Source: Microvirga sp. BSC39 (GTDB lineage Bacteria; Pseudomonadota; Alphaproteobacteria; Rhizobiales; Beijerinckiaceae). From it: a stretch of 64,000 nucleotides of DNA. Both the position numbers and the translations under genes were made by a program. The notes beneath the pieces were generated by a model. That model had not been told where the DNA came from. It did no database searches and saw only the letters and a program-made list of their open reading frames with translations. The DNA lies in assembly GCF_000739015.1 (NCBI RefSeq), contig NZ_JPUG01000053.1, forward strand, positions 124,001 through 188,000, in the 5' to 3' direction. Positions 1 through 8,410 of the stretch are shown here, in pieces; position 1 is the first letter of the stretch, and each line of letters begins with the position of its first letter.

Positions 1-257
1 AAAAGCCCTGCATTGCCATGCCGGTCTTCTCCTCCGGGCAATCAGCCAAGCAAGCGCCCGGAACGTTTGCCGCGCTTGGCACGACCGATCTTATCTTCGC
101 GGCAGGCGGCGGAATCATGGCCCACCCGGATGGTCCAGCTGCAGGCGTGGCAAGCTTGTGCGAGGCCTGGGAGGCGGCAACAGCGCGTGTGCCGTTGGCA
201 GAGTATGCGAAGGAGCGCCCTGCTCTTGCCCGGGCGTTGGAGGCCTATGCAGCATGA
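1..257 (+). CDS. RuBisCO-like protein, C-terminal end (partial)
   Basis: Only the last 84 or so residues are in the window; the gene begins upstream. The frame is open from base 3 to the TGA at 255-257. The reading MPVFSSGQSAKQAP, then AGGGIMAHPDGPAAG, matches the C-terminal phosphate-binding loop region of RuBisCO large-subunit-like proteins (RLPs), where true RuBisCO has GGGTLGHP. Its stop overlaps the ATG of the next gene (ATGA, 254-257). RLPs beside DUF1537 kinases and ApnO act on 3-oxo-isoapionate 4-phosphate in D-apionate catabolism, as decarboxylase or transcarboxylase/hydrolase. Which of the two this is cannot be told from the fragment, so no symbol is given. Confidence 0.8.
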   Translation, partial: KPCIAMPVFSSGQSAKQAPGTFAALGTTDLIFAAGGGIMAHPDGPAAGVASLCEAWEAATARVPLAEYAKERPALARALEAYAA

Positions 258-1654
258 ACGGGTCGGGCCAAAACCTCCCGGACGGCCTGCTGCTCACCTA
301 TTATGGTGACGACTATACCGGCTCGTCGGCGGTGATGGAGGTGATGACCTTCGCAGGCTTGCCGACGGTGATGTTCCTCGATGTACCAACACCCGCACAG
401 CTCGAAGCCTTTCAAGGATATCGCGCGATCGGCGTAGCTGGGATCTCCCGGTCGCAGAGCCCTGCCTGGATGGAGGAGCATCTGCCTCCAATCTTTCAGG
501 AGCTCGCGAAGCTCGAAGCACCAATCGCGCATTACAAGATCTGCTCGACCTTCGATTCTGCGCCCCATGTTGGTTCAATCGGCAAAGCCATCGAAATCGC
601 TGCACCGATCCTGGGCGGCGCTTGGCATCCTCTCATCGTCGGCGCCCCGGCATTATCCCGCTATCAAGCTTTCGGCAATCTCTTTGCAGCCATAGCGGGG
701 GAGGGCTACCGCTTGGATCGGCACCCCGTCATGGCGCGCCACCCTGTGACACCTATGGATGAGGCGGATGTGTTGCGGCATCTCGCCCAACAGACGGATA
801 AGGCAAGCGGCCTCGTCGACTTCGTTTCCATGAAGCAGAGACAGGCGGATGAGCGGCTCTCGGCAGTAGCAGGGAAGGGGGCTGAGATCGTTTCCCTGGA
901 TGTTCTCGACGAGGAGACGCTTGCCGAAGCTGGCCGTCTCGTCTGGGAGCATCGTGGAGAACGGTTGCTGGCCGTTGGATCCCAGGGCGTCGAGTATGCC
1001 CTCGTGGCCCACTGGCGACGAAGCGGTTTGCTTCCGAAGGAAGTGCCGGCATTCCAGGCCCGGCCCGTGGAGCGTATCATCGCCGTGTCAGGCTCCTGCT
1101 CTCCCATCACCGCCGGGCAGATCGCACACGCTGAAGCAAACGGATTTGCGGCGCTTCCGCTCGATGCAACGCTCGCCGTCGATGCTGGCGAGTGGCAGCG
1201 AGAGATCGGGCGGACAACCGAGCAGGCGTTGCGTTCGCTTGGCGAAGGCAAGGATCCGCTGGTTTACACGGCACGAGGACCTGACGATCCCGCTGTTGCC
1301 AATCTGACCCGTGCGATTGCGGCAAGCGATGTCCCAGCCAGCACCGTCAATGACCGGATCGGTAACGGACTTGGCCGTCTGCTGGATGCCACATTGCGCG
1401 AGAGCCGTGTGACGCGCGCCGTCATTGCTGGAGGCGACACGTCGGGCCATGCAAGTCTTGCGCTCGGCATATTTGCTCTCACTGCTCTTGCTCCGATCGC
1501 TCCAGGTTCACCCCTCTGCCGCGCTCATTCCGAGAATCCCGCTCATGAGGGTCTCGAAATCACGCTCAAGGGCGGCCAGGTCGGTGCTCCCGATTTCTTC
1601 AGCGCCGTAAAACGGGGTGGCGCTCCCACTCACAATGGAGGAACAAGAATATGA
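254..1654 (+). CDS. oiaK: Four-carbon acid sugar kinase family protein (DUF1537), probable 3-oxo-isoapionate kinase
   Basis: A 466-residue protein with the two-domain DUF1537 layout. The N-terminal substrate domain starts LLTYYGDDYTGSSAVMEVM (the usual GDDxTGS signature). The C-terminal nucleotide-binding domain has VSGSCSPITAGQI near residue 280 and AGGDTSGHA near residue 400. An open frame runs back to 158, but ATG 254 is chosen because it overlaps the upstream stop (ATGA) and starts just before the conserved motif. Such kinases phosphorylate acid sugars with ATP in the cytoplasm. The RLP upstream and ApnO-like gene downstream, both coupled by 4-base overlaps, suggest 3-oxo-isoapionate as substrate. 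The family is certain; the substrate is inferred from context, and erythronate/threonate-type kinases are the alternative. Confidence 0.85.
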   Translation: MNGSGQNLPDGLLLTYYGDDYTGSSAVMEVMTFAGLPTVMFLDVPTPAQLEAFQGYRAIGVAGISRSQSPAWMEEHLPPIFQELAKLEAPIAHYKICSTFDSAPHVGSIGKAIEIAAPILGGAWHPLIVGAPALSRYQAFGNLFAAIAGEGYRLDRHPVMARHPVTPMDEADVLRHLAQQTDKASGLVDFVSMKQRQADERLSAVAGKGAEIVSLDVLDEETLAEAGRLVWEHRGERLLAVGSQGVEYALVAHWRRSGLLPKEVPAFQARPVERIIAVSGSCSPITAGQIAHAEANGFAALPLDATLAVDAGEWQREIGRTTEQALRSLGEGKDPLVYTARGPDDPAVANLTRAIAASDVPASTVNDRIGNGLGRLLDATLRESRVTRAVIAGGDTSGHASLALGIFALTALAPIAPGSPLCRAHSENPAHEGLEITLKGGQVGAPDFFSAVKRGGAPTHNGGTRI

Positions 1655-2502
1655 CCAAGATTGCATTGCTCGGCGCCGGTGGGAAAATGGGAGTGCGTCT
1701 CGCCTCCAACCTCAAGGGCTCGGCTTATGAGGTTTTCCATGTAGAGGTCTCCGAGGAGGGCCGACAGCGGCTCAAGACAGTTGTCGGTGCGGATTGCGTC
1801 GACCGCGACGTTGCTCTCGGCGAGGCGGACGTGGTCATCATGGCCGTTCCCGATCGCCTGATCGGCAAGATCGCCCACAGCTTCATCGACGCGGTAAAGC
1901 CGGGCACGGCGATCATCATGCTCGACGCAGCGGCTCCGTATGCGGGTGAGCTGCCGGCCCGCACGGATGTCACCTATTTCGTGACGCATCCCTGCCACCC
2001 GCCAATCTTCAACGACGAGACCGATCCTGCCGCGAAGAACGACTTCTTTGGCGGCGTCAAGGCCAAGCAGCATATCGTCTGTGCCTTGATGCAGGGTCCG
2101 GAGGAGCATTATGCCCTGTGTGAGGACATTGCACGAACCATCTACAAGCCAGTGATGCGCTCGCACCGCTGCACCGTCGAGCACATCGCCATCATGGAGC
2201 CGGCGCTCTCGGAGACCATCGGCGCCACCTTGTGCCTTGCCCTTCGCGAGGCCACGGATGAGGCCGTGCGCCGCGGCGTACCCCGTCAGGCTGCCGTGGA
2301 TTTCATGCTGGGACACCTCAACATCGAACTCGCCATCGCCTTCGAGGCTTTTCCGGAAGGAAAGTTCTCGGATGGAGCGCTTTATGCAATCGATCAGGCG
2401 CGACCGCAGATCTTCCGCGAAGGATGGCTGGAGCGCATCTTCGATCCGACGGCAGTCAAGAAGTCGGTCACGGAGATCTGCAATCCGCCCAAGGCAGCCT
2501 GA
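1651..2502 (+). CDS. apnO: D-apionate oxidoisomerase-like NAD-binding protein
   Basis: A 283-residue protein with an N-terminal Rossmann fold (IALLGAGGKMG) followed by a 6-phosphogluconate-dehydrogenase-like helical C-terminal domain. VTHPCHPPIFNDE (about residues 110-122) and IMEPALSETIGATLC are typical of the ApnO group. ApnO oxidises and isomerises D-apionate to 3-oxo-isoapionate, the substrate of the kinase encoded just upstream. The ATG at 1651 overlaps the kinase stop (ATGA, 1651-1654), so the genes are translationally coupled. The assignment rests on motif recall plus the three-gene context. A related dehydrogenase acting on another branched or short acid sugar is possible. Confidence 0.7.
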   Translation: MTKIALLGAGGKMGVRLASNLKGSAYEVFHVEVSEEGRQRLKTVVGADCVDRDVALGEADVVIMAVPDRLIGKIAHSFIDAVKPGTAIIMLDAAAPYAGELPARTDVTYFVTHPCHPPIFNDETDPAAKNDFFGGVKAKQHIVCALMQGPEEHYALCEDIARTIYKPVMRSHRCTVEHIAIMEPALSETIGATLCLALREATDEAVRRGVPRQAAVDFMLGHLNIELAIAFEAFPEGKFSDGALYAIDQARPQIFREGWLERIFDPTAVKKSVTEICNPPKAA

Positions 2503-2781
2503 CAGCCCAATCATCGTTGACTTGGCAATAGGGGAGCGTCCCAGCGCATGGCGTAACACGCTGGGACGACAAGCCCTGCTCAGCCACCTACACGGCATCT
2601 GTAGCGTCTGAGTGATGGGTCTGAAGCGCACCCGCTGTGACAGTCCCGGCTGTGCTGGTACCATGCGTTCGAAAAATCACCGGCAAGTTCTGAAATTGAC
2701 CTTGAGCAACGGTGGGCCGGACGACCGACCGAAAGAATTCGTATCATGTCGACCTGACATAGCCCAGGCTTGGAGGACCCG

Positions 2782-3834
2782 ATGGAATACCGTCAACTCG
2801 GCCGATCCGGCCTCAAGGTGTCAACTATCACCCTTGGGACGATGACGATGGGCGGCAAGGGAAACTTTGCCAAAGTCGGCAATGTCGGACCCGATGAGGC
2901 GCGCAGACAGATCGATATGTGCCTCGATGCCGGCGTGAACCTGATCGATACGGCAAATGTCTACTCCAACGGTGCTTCAGAGGAAATCATCGGTGAGGCT
3001 CTCGGAGGTCGTCGCAAGGGTGGCGTCCTGCTCGCGACGAAAGCCAGGTTCGCGATGGGTGAGGGACCTAACGATCGTGGTTTGTCACGCTATCATCTCA
3101 TCCGTGAATGCGAGGCGAGCCTGAAGCGGCTTCAGACCGACGTCATCGATCTGTACCAGGTTCACGAATGGGACGGACTGACTCCGCTGGAGGAGACGCT
3201 TGAGGCCCTTGATACGCTGGTGCGCCAAGGCAAGGTTCGTTACATAGGCTGCTCGAACTATTCCGGGTGGCATCTCATGAAGGCCCTCGGCATCAGCGAG
3301 CGGGAATACCGGCAGCGCTTCATCAGCCAACAGATCCACTACACGCTCGAGGCTCGGGAAGCCGAATACGAGTTGATCCCGATCGCGCTCGATCAGGGAT
3401 TGGGCGTTCTGGTCTGGAGCCCGCTCGCAGGCGGTCTTCTTTCCGGCAAACATCGACGCAACCAAGCGGCGCCGGAAGGCACCCGGCAGCTTGCGGGATG
3501 GATGGAGCCGCCTATTCGCGACGAAAACCGTCTGTGGACCATCGTCGAGACCCTCGCGTCCATAGCGGAGAACCGGAACGTGTCGGCGGCGCAGGTGGCG
3601 CTCGCCTGGCTTCTCGGCCGGCCGGCCGTCACCTCTGTTGTCATAGGAGGGCGAACAGAGACGCACCTAGCTGACAACCTCGGGGCCGCTGATCTGAAGC
3701 TCACACCTGAGGAGCGGACAAGCCTTGATCAGGTCAGCACATTGCCCGTTCTCTATCCCTACTGGCACCAGTTGCAGACGGCCAAGGACCGGCTAAGCAT
3801 AGCTGACCTTTCCCTTTTAGGTCCTCATATCTGA
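2782..3834 (+). CDS. Aldo/keto reductase
   Basis: A 350-residue (beta/alpha)8 NAD(P)H-dependent oxidoreductase. The catalytic tetrad is readable: Asp and Tyr in NLIDTANVYSNG, Lys in LLATKARF and His in LYQVHEWDG. The C-terminal cofactor region GRPAVTSVVIGGRTETHLADN is also typical. Start ATG 2782 is preferred over an in-frame TTG at 2770 because GGAGG at 2772-2776 sits five bases before it. It stands alone, about 280 bases after the apnO-like gene on the same strand, so it may or may not share its transcript. The YajO/Gcy-like subgroup reduces or oxidises sugars and aldehydes; the substrate cannot be told from sequence. Confidence 0.88.
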   Translation: MEYRQLGRSGLKVSTITLGTMTMGGKGNFAKVGNVGPDEARRQIDMCLDAGVNLIDTANVYSNGASEEIIGEALGGRRKGGVLLATKARFAMGEGPNDRGLSRYHLIRECEASLKRLQTDVIDLYQVHEWDGLTPLEETLEALDTLVRQGKVRYIGCSNYSGWHLMKALGISEREYRQRFISQQIHYTLEAREAEYELIPIALDQGLGVLVWSPLAGGLLSGKHRRNQAAPEGTRQLAGWMEPPIRDENRLWTIVETLASIAENRNVSAAQVALAWLLGRPAVTSVVIGGRTETHLADNLGAADLKLTPEERTSLDQVSTLPVLYPYWHQLQTAKDRLSIADLSLLGPHI

Positions 3835-3988
3835 AGCGGTATGCATCATGGCCCTGAAAGGCTGGCGGGCCGCGACTAGCTTGGCATAAGGAGCTTACGC
3901 AAGCCGCAAACCGCGATCAACTCACCGTGACAGAAAGGACTTACCCTAAAGGATGATGATGAAGCCGAAAGCGGACGAGGGCTGGCCG

Positions 3989-4915
3989 TTAGAAATTGAC
4001 GCGGTCGCCTCCTTTGAGTGACAGCATATTGCGCGCGTCGTCAGGGGTGGCGACTTCCAATCCAAGTCCCTCAATGATCTGGCGCGCCGCTTTAACCTGT
4101 TGCGCATTCGATTCCGCTAGTTTGCCCGGGCCGATCCAGAGCGAATCCTCCAGACCGACGCGTACATTGCCTCCCATGGCCGCCGCTTGGGCTGCAATGG
4201 GAAGCTGGTTCTTGCCAGCACCGAGCACCGACCATTGGTAATCATTTCCGAACAGCCGGTCGGCCGTGCGCTTCATGTGCGCTACGTCCTCGGGATGCGG
4301 GCCAATGCCGCCCAGAAGACCAAAAACGCTTTGGACAAAGAGAGGCGTCTTGATGAGACCACGGTCTACGAAGTGAGCGAGCGTGTAGAGATGGCCGATG
4401 TCGTAACATTCGATTTCGAAGCGGGTGCCATTCTCGGCGCAGGTCGTCAGGATGTACTCGATATCGGAGAAAGTATTGCGGAAGATCCGGTCGCGTGAGC
4501 CCTCAAGATAGGGCTGCTCCCAATCATGCTTGAATTCCTTGAATCGATCGAGCATCGGATAGAGTCCGAAGTTCATCGAGCCCATATTGAGGGAGGCTAC
4601 CTCCGGCTTGTAGTGAGCCGCAGGCCGAACGCGTTCCTCCACGAGCATAGTCGGTGCGCCACCTGTCGTGATGTTGATGACGCAGTTGCTTCGCTGCTTC
4701 ACTACCTGAAGGAAGGGAGCAAAAGCCTCTGGTGATTGATCTGGCCTGCCATTGTTCGGGTCGCGCGCGTGGAGATGCACGATTGCGGCGCCTGCTTCCG
4801 CCGCGCCAATTGCGGCTTGTGCGATCTCGTCTGGTGTGATGGGCAGGTGAGGGGACATGGAGGGTGTATGAATCGCACCCGTTACAGCGCATGTGATGAT
4901 GACCTTGCGTGCCAT
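3989..4915 (-). CDS. Beta-keto acid cleavage enzyme (BKACE, DUF849)
   Basis: A 308-residue TIM-barrel protein that opens KVIITCAVTGAIHTP and has the metal-binding HLHARDP, as in 3-keto-5-aminohexanoate cleavage enzyme and 3-dehydrocarnitine cleavage enzyme. BKACE enzymes condense a beta-keto acid with acetyl-CoA, giving acetoacetate plus a new CoA ester, using Zn2+ held by the HxH and a downstream Glu. AGGA lies seven bases before the ATG. It is the last gene of a minus-strand operon and directly follows a beta-hydroxyacid dehydrogenase, so the likely route is hydroxy acid to keto acid to cleavage. Substrate class (carnitine-like, amino or plain) is unknown. Confidence 0.88.
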   Translation of the reverse strand: MARKVIITCAVTGAIHTPSMSPHLPITPDEIAQAAIGAAEAGAAIVHLHARDPNNGRPDQSPEAFAPFLQVVKQRSNCVINITTGGAPTMLVEERVRPAAHYKPEVASLNMGSMNFGLYPMLDRFKEFKHDWEQPYLEGSRDRIFRNTFSDIEYILTTCAENGTRFEIECYDIGHLYTLAHFVDRGLIKTPLFVQSVFGLLGGIGPHPEDVAHMKRTADRLFGNDYQWSVLGAGKNQLPIAAQAAAMGGNVRVGLEDSLWIGPGKLAESNAQQVKAARQIIEGLGLEVATPDDARNMLSLKGGDRVNF

Positions 4916-4936
4916 ATGTTTTTCCTTGTGAGGGGA

Positions 4937-5869
4937 TCACATAAATGATTGGGATCGCTTGTGGGCCTTCAAAGCGGCCAGACGCTTGTCCCGCCATGCG
5001 GTACGCCTCGCGAGCACATCAGGTCCTGGCGCTTCACCCCAGGCTTCAAGGATGCGCGCCACGTTCTCGCTGTCCCAGACCTGGGGTTCGGCGGGGTCCT
5101 CGGAGAGGCGACGGTAGAAACCCGTATAGCGATTGCAATAATCAGCGATGCCGCCCGGCGCATTTAGTTCGATGGTCTCGAAAGGACCGAGGAAGGACCA
5201 CCGCAAGCCGAGGCCGTCCTTCAAGGTCTTGTCGAGGTCGTGCGGGCTCACCACTCCTTCCCCAACAAGTCTGAATGCCTCTGCCAGCAATGCACCCTGC
5301 AAGCGATTGAGAACGAAACCTTCGATCTCGCGATTCACGATGATCGGGACCTGTTCCAAGCTCTGATAGACTTCACGGGCGCGGGTGATCGTCTCTTGAG
5401 ATGTCCATGGAGCGCCACAGAGTTCGACAATGGGGACGAGGTGAGGGGGATTGACCGGATGCGCCACAAGGCAGCGGCCCCGGCCCGGAAGTCCTTCAGT
5501 GAATTGGGATGCGACGATGGCGGACGTCGATGATGCCAGGATCGCGTCCGTTGGCGCAAGTCGATCTAGGCCGGCGAAAATGGCTTGCTTGATCTCAATG
5601 TTTTCGGGGCCATTCTCCTGCACAAGGGACACGCCCTGAACGGTATCCTCGAGCGACGGCATTGCAACGATGCGCCCGGCTGCACCCGTGGGATCTTCGA
5701 CAAGGCCATGAGTGGCGAGTTCATCGAGACCTTCACGGATCAGGCGGGGTACATTCTCCAACGCCTCGGCGTGAGGGTCCGTGATGCGCACATCCCAACC
5801 GGCCCGCGCAAAGACCATCGCCCAAGATCGGCCGATCAGCCCTGCGCCAACGATAGCTACACTTGGCAT
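4937..5869 (-). CDS. 3-hydroxyacyl-CoA dehydrogenase family protein (L-carnitine dehydrogenase / L-gulonate 3-dehydrogenase type)
   Basis: A 310-residue NAD+-dependent dehydrogenase. The N-terminal Rossmann motif is AIVGAGLIGRSWA. The catalytic-site signature includes SSTSAIVASQF and AHPVNPPHLVP (His of the His-Glu pair), and the C-terminal domain has GFVLNRLQGALLAEA. This small single-domain form acts on free beta-hydroxy acids (carnitine, L-gulonate) rather than CoA thioesters. ATG 5869 is chosen because GGAGAGA lies just upstream; an in-frame ATG at 5899 would overlap the end of the ABC gene. Paired with the downstream BKACE it would supply the keto acid for cleavage. Confidence 0.85.
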   Translation of the reverse strand: MPSVAIVGAGLIGRSWAMVFARAGWDVRITDPHAEALENVPRLIREGLDELATHGLVEDPTGAAGRIVAMPSLEDTVQGVSLVQENGPENIEIKQAIFAGLDRLAPTDAILASSTSAIVASQFTEGLPGRGRCLVAHPVNPPHLVPIVELCGAPWTSQETITRAREVYQSLEQVPIIVNREIEGFVLNRLQGALLAEAFRLVGEGVVSPHDLDKTLKDGLGLRWSFLGPFETIELNAPGGIADYCNRYTGFYRRLSEDPAEPQVWDSENVARILEAWGEAPGPDVLARRTAWRDKRLAALKAHKRSQSFM

Positions 5870-5889
5870 TCCAGTCTCTCCATTGGCAG

Positions 5890-8406
5890 TTACAGCCATA
5901 GAACCTTGCGTCGGAGGTCGAGATCATCCCGCAGAGCCTTCGATGGGCCGGAATGGATGATCCGCCCCCGCTCCAGCGCCACCGTGCGGTCGGACAGAGC
6001 AAGAGCAAGGTCGAGGTGATGATCGACGATGATGATGGATACCTCGCGCCGGAGCTTGTCGAAGCTTTCGAAGAGCTGTTCGACGATGGCGGGAGCAAGG
6101 CCTTCGAACGGCTCATCGAGGAGGAGCACCTTCACGTCCCCCGAGAGCGCCCGTGCCACGGCTACCATCTGCTGCTCGCCGCCAGAAAGGAAGTCCGCCG
6201 GCGTGTCGAGTCTCTCGCGGATTCGGGGAAAGTACTCGAAAATCCGGTCCAGGTCCCAGCGGATCCCGTGGCCGGTCTCGCGCTTGAGCCGCCCGAGTTC
6301 CAGGTTCTGGGCCACAGTCATACCGGCAAAGAGTCCGCGTCCCTGCGGCACGTAGCCGATGCCGAGCCGGGCGATGGTCGCGGCTGGTTGGCCGGCAATT
6401 TCCCGTCCGTCCAGGCTGATCGAACCCGAAGAGGGTGGAGCGATGCCGATGAGTGTTTTAAGTAGTGTGGACTTGCCTGCGCCGTTTCGGCCGAGAAGCG
6501 CAACGATCTCATGCTGATGGACGTTGAAGGAGATGTCCGCCAGGGCGTGGCTCTTGCCATAAAACGTATTTACCTTCTCGACCGCAAGTACGGTTCTGAC
6601 CTCGGCGGCGCTCTCCCGACTTTTCGCAGCCACATTGGCCGTGCCCGAACCAATATAGATTTCCTGCACCTTCTGACTCGTGCGGGCCTCTTCGACAGTG
6701 CCGTCGACCAGCACCTGACCGGCGTTCATCACGGTTACGGCATCGGCGATCTGGAACACGCGGTCGATGTCGTGCTCGACGAGCAGCATTGGGACGTCAG
6801 ATGAGATCCGCTTGATGATGTCGCCGATGCGCTGGCGCTCCGCGGCAGCCAAGCCAGCGAGTGGCTCATCGAGCAACAGGACCCTGGGCTTCGTGGCAAG
6901 GGCCAGTCCCATGTCGAGAAGACGTTGCCCGCCATACGAGAGCGCACCGGCCTCGGCCTTCTCGATTCCTGCGACGCCAAGATACCGAATGAGCGCTGAT
7001 GTCTCGGATTCGATTCCCTTGATCGAGCGCGCGGAGGTCCACGGGTTGAAGCGCTGTGGATGACGTGCCTGCACGGCGAGGCGCACATTTTCTTCAACGC
7101 TCAGCGCCGGAAACAGATTGGTGATCTGGAACGAGCGTCCGATGCCAGCCCGTGTGATCGCTTCCGGAGACAGGCCTGCGATGGAGCGCCCCTGGAGCCG
7201 TACGTCGCCTTCATCAGGCTTGTAGAAGCCGGAAATCACGTTGAAGGCCGTTGTCTTGCCGGCGCCGTTGGGGCCGATCAGGGCGTGAAGACTGCCGTCG
7301 CGCACTGCGATGTTCACGCCCTCGACGGCCTTGAGCGCACCGAAATTTTTGGAAATGGCTCGGGCCTCCAACACGATGCCGTCAACGTGATCGGCGGGCT
7401 TAAGGAACGAGGGGAGGGGCTCGTCCGTGAGCTTGCGCCCAGCCATGGCTGCCTCTTCCGCTACTTGGCGGCGGAACGGTGCTATGATCCGCTGCGCGAT
7501 GCCGACCAGTCCTGTCGGCGAAAGGATGATGAACCCCACGAAGAGGATGCCGAAATAGAGCAGCCAGTGCGGGGTCCAGATCGACAGGAACTCCCGGAAC
7601 AGAATGTAGAAAAGAGCGCCGAGGGCGGGCCCGAGAAAGCTGCGCATGCCCCCGATCACGACCATGGCGATCAACTCTCCCGAGAACGCCACTGACAGGG
7701 GTTCTGCCGAGGCGAACCGGTGATTGAAGACCGACAGCATGCCGGCAAGCCCAACGACCGTGGCGGAGACCACAAACCCGAGAAGCTTGTAGCGGTTCGT
7801 TGGATAACCGAGGAAACGTGCGCGCTGTTCATTCTCTCGGATCGCCACCAGGACGCTTCCGGCAGGCGAGCTGTGAAAGCGCAGCAGAAAGAAGCATACA
7901 GCGAATGCAGCTGCGGCAACAAACCAGTAATAGGTCCAATCGTCCCTCAGATCGAAGCCGAACAGGTTTGCTCTCACCACGCCGCCCAGGCCGCTCTCAC
8001 CACCGGTCAATGCCGTCCAGCGATAGGCAATCGCAAAGATCATTGCAGCCAGCGCCAGCGTCAGCAGCGAGAAATAGACGCCCCGCCGTCGCAGGATGAG
8101 CGCTCCGACAGGTGCCGACACCGCTACGATGAAAGCGATAGTAAAGAGGGCTGGAAGAAGCACGCTGTCCGGGAACCAGTGGATCTGGCTCAGTGCCGCC
8201 GCATAAGCGCCGAGACCGAACCAGACGCCGTGGCCGAAGGACACCAACCCAGTGTAGCCAACCAGAACGTTGAGGCCGAGGCAAGCGATGGCGAACACCA
8301 CCACATCGATCGCCGAGCGGAGCGGCAATCCGACAGGATCTAGAATGACTGGCAGTAGGGCAAGGGCAGCAACTGCAATGAGGAGTGGCCAATAGTCCTT
8401 GCGCAT
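5890..8406 (-). CDS. livMGF: Fused branched-chain amino acid-type ABC transporter: LivM permease + LivG ATPase + LivF ATPase
   Basis: An 838-residue polypeptide joining three normally separate subunits. Residues 1-310 are a LivM-type membrane domain of several hydrophobic segments (GLNVLVGYTGLVSFGHG). Residues 342-590 are a LivG ATPase: Walker A GPNGAGKTT at 378-386, a weak signature SYGGQ near 490, Walker B LLLDEP near 510. Residues 605-838 are a LivF ATPase: Walker A GRNGAGKST at 639-647, signature LSGGEQQ at 740-746, Walker B LLLDEP near 761. LivM-LivG fusions are well known; all three in one chain is unusual. With LivH and the binding protein upstream it makes a complete importer of amino acids, amides or small organic acids. 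Confidence 0.92.
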   Translation of the reverse strand: MRKDYWPLLIAVAALALLPVILDPVGLPLRSAIDVVVFAIACLGLNVLVGYTGLVSFGHGVWFGLGAYAAALSQIHWFPDSVLLPALFTIAFIVAVSAPVGALILRRRGVYFSLLTLALAAMIFAIAYRWTALTGGESGLGGVVRANLFGFDLRDDWTYYWFVAAAAFAVCFFLLRFHSSPAGSVLVAIRENEQRARFLGYPTNRYKLLGFVVSATVVGLAGMLSVFNHRFASAEPLSVAFSGELIAMVVIGGMRSFLGPALGALFYILFREFLSIWTPHWLLYFGILFVGFIILSPTGLVGIAQRIIAPFRRQVAEEAAMAGRKLTDEPLPSFLKPADHVDGIVLEARAISKNFGALKAVEGVNIAVRDGSLHALIGPNGAGKTTAFNVISGFYKPDEGDVRLQGRSIAGLSPEAITRAGIGRSFQITNLFPALSVEENVRLAVQARHPQRFNPWTSARSIKGIESETSALIRYLGVAGIEKAEAGALSYGGQRLLDMGLALATKPRVLLLDEPLAGLAAAERQRIGDIIKRISSDVPMLLVEHDIDRVFQIADAVTVMNAGQVLVDGTVEEARTSQKVQEIYIGSGTANVAAKSRESAAEVRTVLAVEKVNTFYGKSHALADISFNVHQHEIVALLGRNGAGKSTLLKTLIGIAPPSSGSISLDGREIAGQPAATIARLGIGYVPQGRGLFAGMTVAQNLELGRLKRETGHGIRWDLDRIFEYFPRIRERLDTPADFLSGGEQQMVAVARALSGDVKVLLLDEPFEGLAPAIVEQLFESFDKLRREVSIIIVDHHLDLALALSDRTVALERGRIIHSGPSKALRDDLDLRRKVLWL

Positions 8407-8410
8407 CGAT

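Noticed and set aside
1630..2664. 344-codon minus-strand frame over the apnO-like gene
   Set aside because: Antisense shadow without recognisable motifs.
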